Shown one piece after another: positions 18,481 to 27,464 of a DNA stretch of 64,000 nucleotides. The DNA is from UBA8437 sp963582065 (GTDB lineage Bacteria; Planctomycetota; Planctomycetia; Planctomycetales; Planctomycetaceae), in contig CAUZRQ010000005.1 of NCBI GenBank assembly GCA_963582065.1, forward strand, positions 1 to 64,000, in the 5' to 3' direction. The position numbers and the translations under genes are program-made. Position 1 is the first letter of the stretch; each line of letters starts with the position of its first letter. Under the pieces are notes generated by a model, which worked only from the letters and a program-made list of their open reading frames with translations, was not told where the DNA came from and did not search any database.

Positions 18481-21400
18481 ATGATCCGCAATACCCTGAT
18501 CACGTCCCTGGTCCTGGCCACCGGGACGATCTCACCCGCCGCCCGGGCGGCCGACGAGGTGTTCGTCCAGAAGCCGGAGGTGGTTGCCGTCGAGGTCCGT
18601 GGCGCCAAGAAAGAGACCCCGAAGAAGACGAAGAAGAAAACGGCCCCCGGGACCCTGGACATCAAGACCGGCCCGAAGGCCCAGTGGATCTGGGGCAGGA
18701 AGCCGGCCGGGGCCAATGACCGGTACTACTTCCGTCGCACGTTCACCGCGACGACCAGGCAGGCCCGGATCATCGCCAGTTGCGACAACCACCTGGTGGT
18801 GTGGATCAACGGCAAGCGTCTGCTCGCCGGCGACGACTGGAACGCACCGGTCACCGCCGACGTCCAGCAGCACCTGTTGCCGGGCGAGAACGTGATCGAA
18901 ATCGAAGGCCGCAACGCCGGTGGTCCGGCGGGGCTGGCCGTGAAACTGGTCTACCGCGACGCGACGAACAAGACGTCGGTCATCGTCAGCGACAAGACCT
19001 GGCAGGTGGCCATGTCACGCGACTCCAGGACCTGGTCGGCCGCAACGGCCCTGGGCACGATGGGTGTCGGTCCGTGGGGCAACGTCTTCGCCGGTGGCGG
19101 ACGCGCGACCACCAAGCGGGGCCTGTTCCAGGTCCTGCCCGGTTTCCAGATCGAACGTCTCTACACCGTCCCGAAGCCGACGCAGGGATCGTGGGTCTGC
19201 CTGGTCAGTGACGGCCGGGGACGACTGCTGGCCAGCGACCAGGGAGGTCGTGGCATCTACCGGATCACGCCGCCGAAGCTCGGCAGCAGTGAACCGACCC
19301 GTGTCGAGAAGCTGAAGCTGCCGATCAGCAGTGCGCAGGGCATGCTGGTCGCCTTCGGGCACCTCTACTTCTCGATCAACGGTGGTCCCGGCAGCGGGTT
19401 CTACCGTGCCGTCGACACCGACAAGGACGGTGAATGGGACAAGATCGAGAAGCTCAGGGCACTGGCCGGGGGTGGTGAGCACGGGCCCCACGCGCTGAGA
19501 CTCTCGCCCGACGGCAGGTCGATCTACCTGATCGCCGGCAACCACACCAATCCCCCCGACGGCCTGACCGCCAACCACCTGCCGTCGAACTGGTCCGAGG
19601 ACCTGTTGTTGCCGCGTCAATGGGACGCTCGAGGCCACGCCCGCGGCCGGATGGCCCCCGGCGGCTGGATCGCGCGGACCGACCCCGACGGCAAGACCTG
19701 GAGCATCATCAGCGCCGGTTACCGCAATGCCTACGACATGGACTTCAGTGCCGAGGGCGAGCTGTTCGCCTACGACGCCGACATGGAATGGGACATGGGG
19801 TCGCCGTGGTACCGTCCGACCCGGCTGTGTCACGCCGTCAGTGGCAGCGAGTTCGGCTGGCGCAGCGGTACCGGCAAGTGGCCCACCTGGTTCGCCGACA
19901 GCCTGCCGCAGGTGGTCGACATCGGCCCCGGCTCACCGGTCGGAGTCAACTTCGGGACCGGGACGAAATTCCCGGCAAAGTACCAGCGGGCGGTCTACCT
20001 GTGCGACTGGACGTTCGGCACGATGTACGCGGTGCACCTGCAACCCCGCGGCGCCAGCTACGTGGGCATCCGCGAGGAATTCGTGGCCCGCGCGCCGTTG
20101 CCGCTGACCGACATGACAATCGGTGACGACGGAGCGATGTACTTCACCGTCGGCGGCCGTGGGGCCCAGTCGGAGCTCTTCCGGGTCACCTACACCGGCA
20201 AGGCATCGACCGCCCCGGCCGGTCCCGGCAGCGACAGGTTCGCTCCCCTCCGCAAGCTGCGACGATCACTCGAGGCCTTCCACGGCCAGCAGGATCCGGC
20301 GGGGGTCCAGGCCGCGTTGAACCACATCGGTCACGCCGACCGCCACATCCGCTACGCGGCCCGACTCGCCCTCGAGTCTCAACCGGTCGCCTCGTGGCAG
20401 GACGCAGTGCTCGCCCAGGAGAATCCCGCGGGGCTGCTGACCGGCGTGATCGCCCTGGCCCGGCAGGGAAACAAGTCCCTGCGGCCCCGGCTGCTGAAGG
20501 CCCTGGCCGGACTCGGCTGGGCCAGGCTCGGCGTCACCGACCGGCTGGCCTTGCTGCGAGCCTACTCGCTGACTTTCATTCGCATGGGTGCCCCCGACCA
20601 GGCCACCGCCGCCCCGGTCCTCGCCCAGCTCGACAAGGCCTTCCCCACCGGCGACAACCGACTCGACCGTGACCTGTCGCAACTGCTGGCCTACGTCAAT
20701 TCGCCCACCGTGATCGACAAGACGTTGGCACTGATGAAGAAGCCGTCGCCCGAGGTGAAGGAGGACCTCGCCCGGCTGTTGTCACGCAACCAGGGTTACG
20801 GCGGAACGATCGCCCGCATACTCTCCAACCATCCCGAATTGCAGAAGATCCACTACGCGTTCGTGCTGAGAACGATGCGGTACGGATGGACGCTCGACCA
20901 GCGACGCGAGTACTTCAAGTGGCTGGGCGACGCCGGGGGCCGCAGCGGGGGGGCCAGTTACAACGGTTTCCTGAACAACATCCGCAAGGAGGCGCTGGCC
21001 AACGTTTCGGAGGCCGAGAAGAAGTCGCTGGCCTCGACGGTGGCACCACCCGCGGTGAAACTCGACACCCTGCCCAAGCCCAGGGGGCCGGGCCGGGCGT
21101 GGACGGTCGACCAGTTGATCGACGCAACCCGTGGTGGCCTGGCCGGCCGCAACTTCGCCAACGGCCGACGCACCTACCGGGCCGCCCGCTGCGGCGCCTG
21201 CCACCGGTTCGATGGAGCCGGGGGAGCGACCGGACCGGATCTCAGCAACGTCGCCGGTCGGTTCAGCGTCAAGGACCTGGCCGAGTCGCTGATTGTGCCC
21301 AGCAAGGTCGTCTCGGACCAGTACCGGGCCAGCGTGGTCCTGACCACCGCCGGAAAGGTGGTCACCGGTCGCATCGTCAACGACAACAAGGGCACGCTGA

Positions 21401-21594
21401 CGATCCTGACCGACCCGTTCGATGCATCGAAGATCGCCACGGTGCCGGCCGACAAGGTCGATGAGACGCGGCCGTCGAAGACTTCGTTGATGCCCGAGAA
21501 GCTGTTGCATCCCCTGGGCAGGGACGAACTGTTGGACCTGCTGGCCTACCTGCTCTCGCGAGGCAATCCCAACGACCTGATGTTCGGCGAGTAG
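18481..21594 (+). CDS. PVC-type haem-binding protein with lectin-like N-terminus, propeller, HEAT and cytochrome c
   Basis: The 1037-aa secreted protein has a signal peptide, a Lys-rich linker (about 40-60) and a jelly-roll domain (about 60-165) like the N-terminal sandwich of alpha-rhamnosidases ('IASCDNHLVVWINGK'). A sorbosone/glucose-dehydrogenase-type propeller (about 215-580) with 'GGGEHGPHAL' and 'WRSGTGKWPTW' follows, then HEAT-like repeats (about 590-870). A C-terminal cytochrome c with CGACH (C904, C907, H908) completes it. This family is usually annotated as membrane-bound dehydrogenase or PVC-type haem-binding protein. It probably oxidises a sugar-like ligand and passes electrons to its own haem; that activity is inferred from the fold. 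It follows the DUF1501 gene by 48 bp. Confidence 0.82.
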   Translation: MIRNTLITSLVLATGTISPAARAADEVFVQKPEVVAVEVRGAKKETPKKTKKKTAPGTLDIKTGPKAQWIWGRKPAGANDRYYFRRTFTATTRQARIIASCDNHLVVWINGKRLLAGDDWNAPVTADVQQHLLPGENVIEIEGRNAGGPAGLAVKLVYRDATNKTSVIVSDKTWQVAMSRDSRTWSAATALGTMGVGPWGNVFAGGGRATTKRGLFQVLPGFQIERLYTVPKPTQGSWVCLVSDGRGRLLASDQGGRGIYRITPPKLGSSEPTRVEKLKLPISSAQGMLVAFGHLYFSINGGPGSGFYRAVDTDKDGEWDKIEKLRALAGGGEHGPHALRLSPDGRSIYLIAGNHTNPPDGLTANHLPSNWSEDLLLPRQWDARGHARGRMAPGGWIARTDPDGKTWSIISAGYRNAYDMDFSAEGELFAYDADMEWDMGSPWYRPTRLCHAVSGSEFGWRSGTGKWPTWFADSLPQVVDIGPGSPVGVNFGTGTKFPAKYQRAVYLCDWTFGTMYAVHLQPRGASYVGIREEFVARAPLPLTDMTIGDDGAMYFTVGGRGAQSELFRVTYTGKASTAPAGPGSDRFAPLRKLRRSLEAFHGQQDPAGVQAALNHIGHADRHIRYAARLALESQPVASWQDAVLAQENPAGLLTGVIALARQGNKSLRPRLLKALAGLGWARLGVTDRLALLRAYSLTFIRMGAPDQATAAPVLAQLDKAFPTGDNRLDRDLSQLLAYVNSPTVIDKTLALMKKPSPEVKEDLARLLSRNQGYGGTIARILSNHPELQKIHYAFVLRTMRYGWTLDQRREYFKWLGDAGGRSGGASYNGFLNNIRKEALANVSEAEKKSLASTVAPPAVKLDTLPKPRGPGRAWTVDQLIDATRGGLAGRNFANGRRTYRAARCGACHRFDGAGGATGPDLSNVAGRFSVKDLAESLIVPSKVVSDQYRASVVLTTAGKVVTGRIVNDNKGTLTILTDPFDASKIATVPADKVDETRPSKTSLMPEKLLHPLGRDELLDLLAYLLSRGNPNDLMFGE

Positions 21595-21612
21595 ATCCGG
21601 GCCGGGTCCGTT

Positions 21613-23622
21613 CTACAACACCCGCGTCACCACCACCACGATCGAGATCGTGATGAAGAACACGCTGCAGAACACCAGGCCGGCTTGCATCAGCCAGTTG
21701 GGCTGCATTTCGCGTGGCAACAGCGTGCGGTTGACGTAAAGCGTGTGCAACGCGGCACATCCCAGCGCGACGTTCTGAAGCACCGCGCCGATGATGGCAA
21801 TCTCCAGCGGGTCGAAGAAGGCCAGGGCGAACAGGCCCCACACGCCGTAAAGCGACAGGATGCCGTAGTAGATCAGGCGAACCTGCCCGCCTTCGAGTCG
21901 TTGGGCCCGGGGACTGATGGTCCAGATCACGTCGGTCCACCGCCGCGAAATCTGTTCACCAGTGAACACCGCATTGGGTGCCAGCACCAGGAAGCTGACC
22001 ATCAGCATGAACGTCCAGACCAGCCCGCGGTAGCTGGGCAGGTGATCGGCGAGTCCCACCGCGGTCATCGCGGCCGCGCGGTTCCCTTCGACCGGCACAT
22101 TGCGGATGAACTCCAGCGACATCATGCACGGCAGCGCCATTCCCAACAGGCAGCAACCCAGCCAGACACCGGCCTGGTCCCGGACGATGTGGCGGATCCA
22201 GCCCTTCCAGTGCCGCCGGGACGTGTCGTTGACATCGAAGACCATGCCGACGTGCGAGAGTTCGACCTTGTGACCCCCGATGGCACTGGGGATCGCTCCC
22301 ACGTGGTGTCCCATGCCCCAGCCCTTGTCGCGTGAGTAGTTGGACGCAAGCGTGTTGGACAGGCCGCCGGCTCCGGCAATCGCCGCGAAGGCGATGATCA
22401 TCGCCCAGTTCAGGTCGGGCAGCTTGCCGTGTTCGCCGATGTAACCGACCAGCCCGACGCGCCTCATTCCCTGCAACGCCACCAACTCGTCAGCCCACTC
22501 GCGCACCTCCGCAGGCATCTCGTCACCTGGAGCAAAGGTCCGCATCCGGTCACCGACGACCAGCGTGTACGACTCGGCCACCCAGGCCGATTCGGCGCGG
22601 CCCTTCTTCAGGGGGTCGCGGATCAGTCCCCGTATCACCAGCCGACTGCCGTCATCAAGATCGTCGACGAGGAACCGCCCCTCCCTGGCCTCGCTCCGCA
22701 CCAGTTTTTCGAGTTTCACCCGCACGGTCCGGGTCACGGCATCCAGGTTTTTCTCATCCGGATCCACCTTCGACCCGTCGACCAGCAGCTCGATGAAATC
22801 GGGGGTCCCCTCACCGATGGTTCCACGCAGAACGAACTTGCGACTGTCGTCGGGCAGAGTTACCGAGAAATGGCGTCCGGCGATCACCGATTCAGCTCGG
22901 TCGGGCACCTGCCCGAACCGACCGAACCCGGTCACCACCTCGACCATGTTGTCCCAGCTGACCTGGAACACGGCGATCACGGCCAACACCAGCAGGACGA
23001 CAATCACCTTGAAGGTCATCATCTTCTCGATCACGCGGTAGATCGTTCCACCGAACACCAACGGCAGAAACGCCAGCAGGAAGATCACGTAGCCCAGCGC
23101 CTTGACCCATTCGGCTTCCGTCAGCGTGATCCCCAGCAGCGTGTAGTTCGCACTGGTCGGCAGGTGGCCGAAGATCGCCGCTGCCAACGGCACCGCGGCG
23201 TTGGCAGCCATGAACGGCCAGATATTGCAGATCTCCAGTACCAGGTAGAACGGCAACCACAACCGTGGGCCGGGAGTCGTACGGAAATACCCCACCACGA
23301 TCGGTTCGCCGCAGTACAGCGCGTACCGCATCACCTCGATGTTGAAGAACACCTGTCCGAGGATCGACAGCGTGGCCAGCCACAGCAGCGTGCCCCCGTA
23401 CTGGGCACTGACAGCCGGCCCGAACAGCCACTCCCCCGCACCGATCGCCACGCCGGCCATCAGGATTCCCGGCCCGATCAGCGTCGGCAGTTTCTTCCAG
23501 TTGATCGACGGCGGTTCGGGCAGCTCACCGACATCCCACGGTTGAAGTGCTCCACCGGGCCGCTTCTCTGGAGTCTTCGACTCGGCGGCAGCCGGCGGCG
23601 GTCGATCATCGTGTTCGGTCAT
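21613..23622 (-). CDS. Divergent Nramp-like transporter with a soluble insert
   Basis: The 669-aa protein has about 11 hydrophobic helices arranged as in Nramp (LeuT-fold) transporters and starts with the 'GPGILMAG' helix typical of Nramp TM1. However, the metal-binding DPGN of TM1 is replaced by 'GAGEW', and the Met-Pro-His of TM6 is replaced by 'GAGGLSN'. A hydrophilic, beta-rich insert of about 150 residues (about 235-385) separates the two halves. It is probably an inner-membrane transporter, but the loss of both metal-binding motifs makes manganese or iron transport doubtful. It is the last gene of a three-gene minus-strand run, 15 bp after the acetyltransferase gene. Confidence 0.7.
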   Translation of the reverse strand: MTEHDDRPPPAAAESKTPEKRPGGALQPWDVGELPEPPSINWKKLPTLIGPGILMAGVAIGAGEWLFGPAVSAQYGGTLLWLATLSILGQVFFNIEVMRYALYCGEPIVVGYFRTTPGPRLWLPFYLVLEICNIWPFMAANAAVPLAAAIFGHLPTSANYTLLGITLTEAEWVKALGYVIFLLAFLPLVFGGTIYRVIEKMMTFKVIVVLLVLAVIAVFQVSWDNMVEVVTGFGRFGQVPDRAESVIAGRHFSVTLPDDSRKFVLRGTIGEGTPDFIELLVDGSKVDPDEKNLDAVTRTVRVKLEKLVRSEAREGRFLVDDLDDGSRLVIRGLIRDPLKKGRAESAWVAESYTLVVGDRMRTFAPGDEMPAEVREWADELVALQGMRRVGLVGYIGEHGKLPDLNWAMIIAFAAIAGAGGLSNTLASNYSRDKGWGMGHHVGAIPSAIGGHKVELSHVGMVFDVNDTSRRHWKGWIRHIVRDQAGVWLGCCLLGMALPCMMSLEFIRNVPVEGNRAAAMTAVGLADHLPSYRGLVWTFMLMVSFLVLAPNAVFTGEQISRRWTDVIWTISPRAQRLEGGQVRLIYYGILSLYGVWGLFALAFFDPLEIAIIGAVLQNVALGCAALHTLYVNRTLLPREMQPNWLMQAGLVFCSVFFITISIVVVVTRVL

Positions 23623-23637
23623 GGCGCTGTTTCCGTT

Positions 23638-24666
23638 CTACAACCGTCGTTTCAGTCTCGCCGTCCCCACCCGTCGCCCGTCGATGTCAATCTCGTCACC
23701 AGCCCCGTCCGGCACAAACCCATTTGCCTCGAACTGGATTCTCTTCGATTCATCCTCGACCGATGTCACCACCAGTGCTTCACTGGCACCAGCCTCCCTG
23801 GCCCATTCCAGGACCGCATCGATCAGGTCTCGCCAGGCCGGGCGGGCCACGCGATGGACACAACCATCGACCTGGGCGGTCCACCCGGTCTCGTCGCCGG
23901 CCGTCCGCGACGGCCTCACGCTGGCCAACCCCACCAGCCGCCCATTCTCGCTCCAGCCGCCGAACCACGCCCCACCGGCCGAGGCCAACTCGGCGTAGCG
24001 TGAGTAAAGACCCATGCACGAGTTCTGCCGCGCGTACCGGACAGAGAGCAGTTCAACATTGGAGTCGAGGACCTGTTCACTGTGCGGGTTCAGCAGCAAC
24101 GGGATCATCGGGATCCTGGCATGGGCGGTTCCCGGGACGACGTTCACCGGACCGGTGGCCCCGCGAAACCAGTCGACCAGGAATTCCTCGGGTGACCGGT
24201 CGTCGGTGATGTTGGCGTAGACCGTGCTGCCGGCCAGCCTCCTCCATCCCAGGCGGCCGTAAACCCGCGCCGCAGCCGGATTGATCGTGCCCAGGAACAG
24301 CGCCTCGCCACCCCCTTCGCGAAACAGATCCCTGGCCTCACGACACAACCGCTCGGCCAATCCCTGCCGTCGGCAATCGTCGACCGTGGCCACTCCCCCC
24401 AGGCCGCCCAGTTCCTGCTGTTCGACCGCGACAGTCAACTGGCAGGTCGCTCCCAGGTCATGCGGGTCGTCGCCGCCGACGGAGGACTCGCGGCGGACAA
24501 ACCACACGGTGTCACGATTCCGACCCACTTCGATGCCGGTCCCCAGCACCTCCCGGGTTTCCTCGAAAGACGTCCCGAAGGTCTCCTCCCAAAGCACGGC
24601 CAACTCGTCGGCCAACCCGACCGAAACCGGTGCCCGCTCGATCTCGATTGACCATTCCTCACTCAT
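23638..24666 (-). CDS. GNAT-family N-acetyltransferase, probably two GNAT-like halves
   Basis: The 342-aa cytoplasmic protein carries the acetyl-CoA-binding motif A ('VDDCRRQGLAERLCREA', about residues 95-111) with the R/Q-x-x-G-x-A signature. The following 'AARVYGRLGWRR' is typical of GNAT motif B. The C-terminal half ('WARE' to 'FEANGFVPD') looks like a second GNAT-type half, with no clear motif A. The acceptor substrate is unknown. The start at 24666 is set by an ATGA overlap with the stop of the hydrolase gene upstream; the frame is open further but that would run into the hydrolase gene. Confidence 0.75.
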   Translation of the reverse strand: MSEEWSIEIERAPVSVGLADELAVLWEETFGTSFEETREVLGTGIEVGRNRDTVWFVRRESSVGGDDPHDLGATCQLTVAVEQQELGGLGGVATVDDCRRQGLAERLCREARDLFREGGGEALFLGTINPAAARVYGRLGWRRLAGSTVYANITDDRSPEEFLVDWFRGATGPVNVVPGTAHARIPMIPLLLNPHSEQVLDSNVELLSVRYARQNSCMGLYSRYAELASAGGAWFGGWSENGRLVGLASVRPSRTAGDETGWTAQVDGCVHRVARPAWRDLIDAVLEWAREAGASEALVVTSVEDESKRIQFEANGFVPDGAGDEIDIDGRRVGTARLKRRL

Positions 24667-25730
24667 CCGGTCACCTTCAACCGCAGGTAGGTGGCCAGCC
24701 ACTCGTGGAGCCTCGTAAAGGCCACGGGGGGAATCGAGTGCCCCTGGCGGTGGTTGTACAGTCCCAGCCTCGGCCGATTGCCGTACAGTCGCCAGGCGGG
24801 CAGGGCCGCCTCGACAAGTGGCCACGTGCGGTCGCCATCCGAGGTCGACGGACTGGAATTCTCACCGGCGAGCACCAGGAACGGCCGCGGAGCCGCCAGC
24901 GCCAGCAGCTGGTGGTGATTCAGCGGGAACGAATCATCCTCGATCCCCTTGCCCAGGTACCAGGGCGCATTCCAGTTCGTGAACCGGAACCCCACCCCGC
25001 CCTCGCTGGCCACCGCCGCAGCGATCCGCTCGTCGAATGCAGCCAGGTAGAGGGTCTCCTTGCCACCCAGCGAGTGACCGGTTGCCCCGATCCGATCGGC
25101 GTCCACCTCGGGCAACCCCGCCAGGATGTCGACGGCCCGCTGCGAATCGTAGAGCATCTTGTGCATCCCCAGCGTACCGGGATGCCGCCGACCGAACCGT
25201 TGGACCGCCTCGAGATACTTCGTCACGTTCTGCCAGAGGTAGTTCCGCGGGCAGATCACCACGAATCCACGCCGGGCCAACTGCAGGCCGATCTGCTGCA
25301 TCGGCGGCCCCTTGACGCCGGAAATCTGCTCGATCGTGTCCCGGGTCGTCTGGTGCAGGGCGACGATGCCGGGCCGGGGGCGATCGGTCCCCGACGGCGT
25401 CCGGGGAAACAGCAGGTACGCCTCCACCGGCTGCCCCGCCTCGGCCTCGTAACGGATCAACTGCCGCCGTGCCCCGGCCAGCTTCTCGTCCCGCAGCACC
25501 TCGAACCCGGCCGAGATCGGCCGTTCGGGCATCGGGCCCAGGAATCTCATCCACGCCGCCCGCAGTGTCTGCCGGTGCCGAGTCCACTCGCGGCGCGTCT
25601 TCACCGGCGGCGCGTTCTCCCGGAGCAGCACCCCCGCCAGTCGCCTCAGCTTGTCCCTCGGGACACGGGCCGGTGCCCGGGTCACCTCGCCGAGCCACTC
25701 CACATCGACCGGCATTCCCTTAGAGCTCAT
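24663..25730 (-). CDS. Alpha/beta hydrolase (dienelactone-hydrolase/acetyl-xylan-esterase-like)
   Basis: The 355-aa protein has the alpha/beta-hydrolase nucleophile elbow 'GHSLGG' (S220). A downstream Asp in the 'SPSTSDGDRTW' region and a His in 'NHRQGHSIPP' (about residue 331) complete a plausible triad. The start at 25730 follows a GAGAGGGGAAG ribosome-binding site; the frame extending to 25988 overlaps the divergent YqgE/AlgH gene and is rejected. There is no signal peptide, so it is cytoplasmic. It is related to the large planctomycete esterase group often annotated as acetyl-xylan esterases. It is translationally coupled to the acetyltransferase gene; the pairing suggests acyl-group chemistry on a shared substrate. 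Confidence 0.75.
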   Translation of the reverse strand: MSSKGMPVDVEWLGEVTRAPARVPRDKLRRLAGVLLRENAPPVKTRREWTRHRQTLRAAWMRFLGPMPERPISAGFEVLRDEKLAGARRQLIRYEAEAGQPVEAYLLFPRTPSGTDRPRPGIVALHQTTRDTIEQISGVKGPPMQQIGLQLARRGFVVICPRNYLWQNVTKYLEAVQRFGRRHPGTLGMHKMLYDSQRAVDILAGLPEVDADRIGATGHSLGGKETLYLAAFDERIAAAVASEGGVGFRFTNWNAPWYLGKGIEDDSFPLNHHQLLALAAPRPFLVLAGENSSPSTSDGDRTWPLVEAALPAWRLYGNRPRLGLYNHRQGHSIPPVAFTRLHEWLATYLRLKVTG

Positions 25731-25749
25731 GCCACTTCCCCTCTCCGGT

Positions 25750-25778
25750 GAGACACATTGATCGCCGCCAACTATAAT
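25750..25778 (+). promoter_or_regulatory. Sigma-70-type promoter of the YqgE/AlgH gene
   Basis: GAGACA (25750-25755) and a perfect TATAAT (25773-25778) are separated by 17 bp. Transcription would begin near 25785, giving a leader of about 34 nt before the ATG at 25819. It is the best-formed promoter I noticed in the window and could drive the whole plus-strand run to 33533. Confidence 0.55.
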
Positions 25779-25818
25779 CCGATGTAAGAACTCCCGATGC
25801 CACCGCGCGACCACCCGA

Positions 25819-26406
25819 ATGTCGAGTACGCCCGATTCGCCGAACGAATCCCTCAAGGGCCAGTTTCTGGTTGCCGGCAAGCAGCTGCGCGACCCGAACT
25901 TCTTTCGGTCGGTGGTGCTGATGGTTGAACACAGTGACTCGGGATCAATGGGCCTGATCGTCAACCGCCCCTCCAACGTCTCGGTCACGCGAGCCCTGTC
26001 GGAACATTACGAGTTGCCCGAGTCCGACGAACTCGTCTACGTGGGTGGCCCGGTCGAACCGGCAGCACTGTTCGTGCTGCACAGTGTGGGCGAGTTCGAA
26101 GAGAACGACTCGGACGTGGTGCCGGGCATCTTCGTGGGCAGCAGTCCCGAGGTGTTCGAGCGTGTGATCGCGCAGCTCGCCGGTGACACCGACGAGCTGG
26201 CGTTCCGCGTGTTCGCCGGCTGTGCCGGCTGGGCCCCCGGACAGCTCGAAGGTGAATTGTCCGGAGGCGACTGGCACCTGCTGCCGGCCGTGGCCTCCGA
26301 GATCCTCCCGCAGGATCCCTACACGTTGTGGGACGACCTGGTCGGACGGATCCGGGCCACCAACCGCACGGTCCCACCGTCGCCGGGCAACCCCGAGTGG
26401 AACTGA
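25819..26406 (+). CDS. YqgE/AlgH family protein (UPF0301)
   Basis: The 195-aa protein has the hallmarks of the YqgE/AlgH family: 'KGQFLVAGKQLRDPNFFRSV' at residues 13-32, 'LIVNRPSN', 'VYVGGPVEP', 'RVFAGCAGWAPGQLEGEL' and the final 'PYTLWDDL'. It is cytoplasmic; AlgH has been linked to alginate regulation in Pseudomonas, but the molecular role of the family is unknown. Its length is normal for the family. It is preceded by a good promoter and followed after 22 bp by the epimerase gene. Confidence 0.92.
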   Translation: MSSTPDSPNESLKGQFLVAGKQLRDPNFFRSVVLMVEHSDSGSMGLIVNRPSNVSVTRALSEHYELPESDELVYVGGPVEPAALFVLHSVGEFEENDSDVVPGIFVGSSPEVFERVIAQLAGDTDELAFRVFAGCAGWAPGQLEGELSGGDWHLLPAVASEILPQDPYTLWDDLVGRIRATNRTVPPSPGNPEWN

Positions 26407-26428
26407 GCGTCGCGACAGGAACCCGGTC

Positions 26429-27415
26429 ATGCCACAGGTCGTCGAAATCACCGATCCGGCCGGCAGCGCAACGGCACGGATCGCCGTCGACCGTGGCTTC
26501 AACTGCTACTCCTACCAGGTCGATGACCGCGAGTTGCTCGATGCCGAGACCGGCTTCGCCGCTGGAGCGGGACGCCCCAGCGGACACGGGATCCCGATCC
26601 TGTTCCCGTTCCCCAACCGGATCCGCAACGGCCGCTTTGCCTGGAATGACCGGATCTACGGTTTGCCCGAGGGGGCGGCACCCGATGACGGCAACGGCAA
26701 CGCAATCCACGGCTTCTGCCTCGATCGGCCGTGGCGGGTGATCTCCCAGGACAATGCAAGCGTCACCGGGGAATTCCACTTGTCCCGTGATGCGGTCGAC
26801 CGACGGCAGCTGTGGCCAACCGACGCCCGGATCACCGTCCGTTACAGTCTCGACCAGGCCCGCCTGCTCGCCGAGTTCACCATCGACAATCCCGACGGCC
26901 AGGACATGCCCTTCGGTTTCGGAACCCACCCCTACTTCCGACTGCCGCTGGGCCCGGACGGTGCCGCTGCCGAATGCCTCATCCGTGTCCCGGCTCACCA
27001 GCAATGGGAACTCGACGCCTGCCTGCCCACCGGCCGCCTGTTGCCGGTCGACCCGTCGTGCGACCTGCGGACCGGCGGTCGCTTCGGCAACATGCAACTT
27101 GACCACGTGCTGACGTCGATTGGCGACGAACACGCCGAACCACTGGAAACTCTCGAAATGAGCATCGACGATCCCGCGGCCGGGCAACGACTGGTCCAAC
27201 GCTGCGACGGCCGGCTGTTCCGCGAGGTGGTCGTCTACACCCCACCCGGCCGAGATGCTGTCTGCCTCGAGCCCTACACCTGCGTTACCGACGCAATCAA
27301 CCTGGATTTGACCGGAGCTGATTCGGGTTGGCAGGTTCTTCCTGCCGAAGAGACGTGGGAAACTCGGATCGAGCTGTTCACCGGCCCCCTCGAGGGCACG
27401 ACGGTGGTAGACTGA
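26429..27415 (+). CDS. Aldose 1-epimerase (galactose mutarotase-like)
   Basis: The 328-aa protein has the mutarotase active-site pattern: His in 'AIHGF' (H94), His in 'GTHPYFR' (H167) and the catalytic Glu in 'VCLEPYTCVTDAINL' (about E281). 'FPFPNRIRNGRF' near residues 59-70 is the sugar-binding Asn-Arg segment. It interconverts alpha and beta anomers of an aldose in the cytoplasm; the sugar preference is not readable. The start at 26429 is supported by an AGGA 9 nt upstream; the frame is open to 26183 but that overlaps the YqgE gene. Confidence 0.9.
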   Translation: MPQVVEITDPAGSATARIAVDRGFNCYSYQVDDRELLDAETGFAAGAGRPSGHGIPILFPFPNRIRNGRFAWNDRIYGLPEGAAPDDGNGNAIHGFCLDRPWRVISQDNASVTGEFHLSRDAVDRRQLWPTDARITVRYSLDQARLLAEFTIDNPDGQDMPFGFGTHPYFRLPLGPDGAAAECLIRVPAHQQWELDACLPTGRLLPVDPSCDLRTGGRFGNMQLDHVLTSIGDEHAEPLETLEMSIDDPAAGQRLVQRCDGRLFREVVVYTPPGRDAVCLEPYTCVTDAINLDLTGADSGWQVLPAEETWETRIELFTGPLEGTTVVD

Positions 27416-27464
27416 ACCGGTTTCCCCTCGAATAGACATCGCTATGCGAATCGGAGTCTCACAG

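Noticed and set aside
25731..25818. A promoter for the minus-strand hydrolase run in the divergent region at 25731-25818
   Set aside because: The only -10-like sequence on the minus strand overlaps the plus-strand TATAAT and has no -35 partner at proper spacing, so I could not support it.
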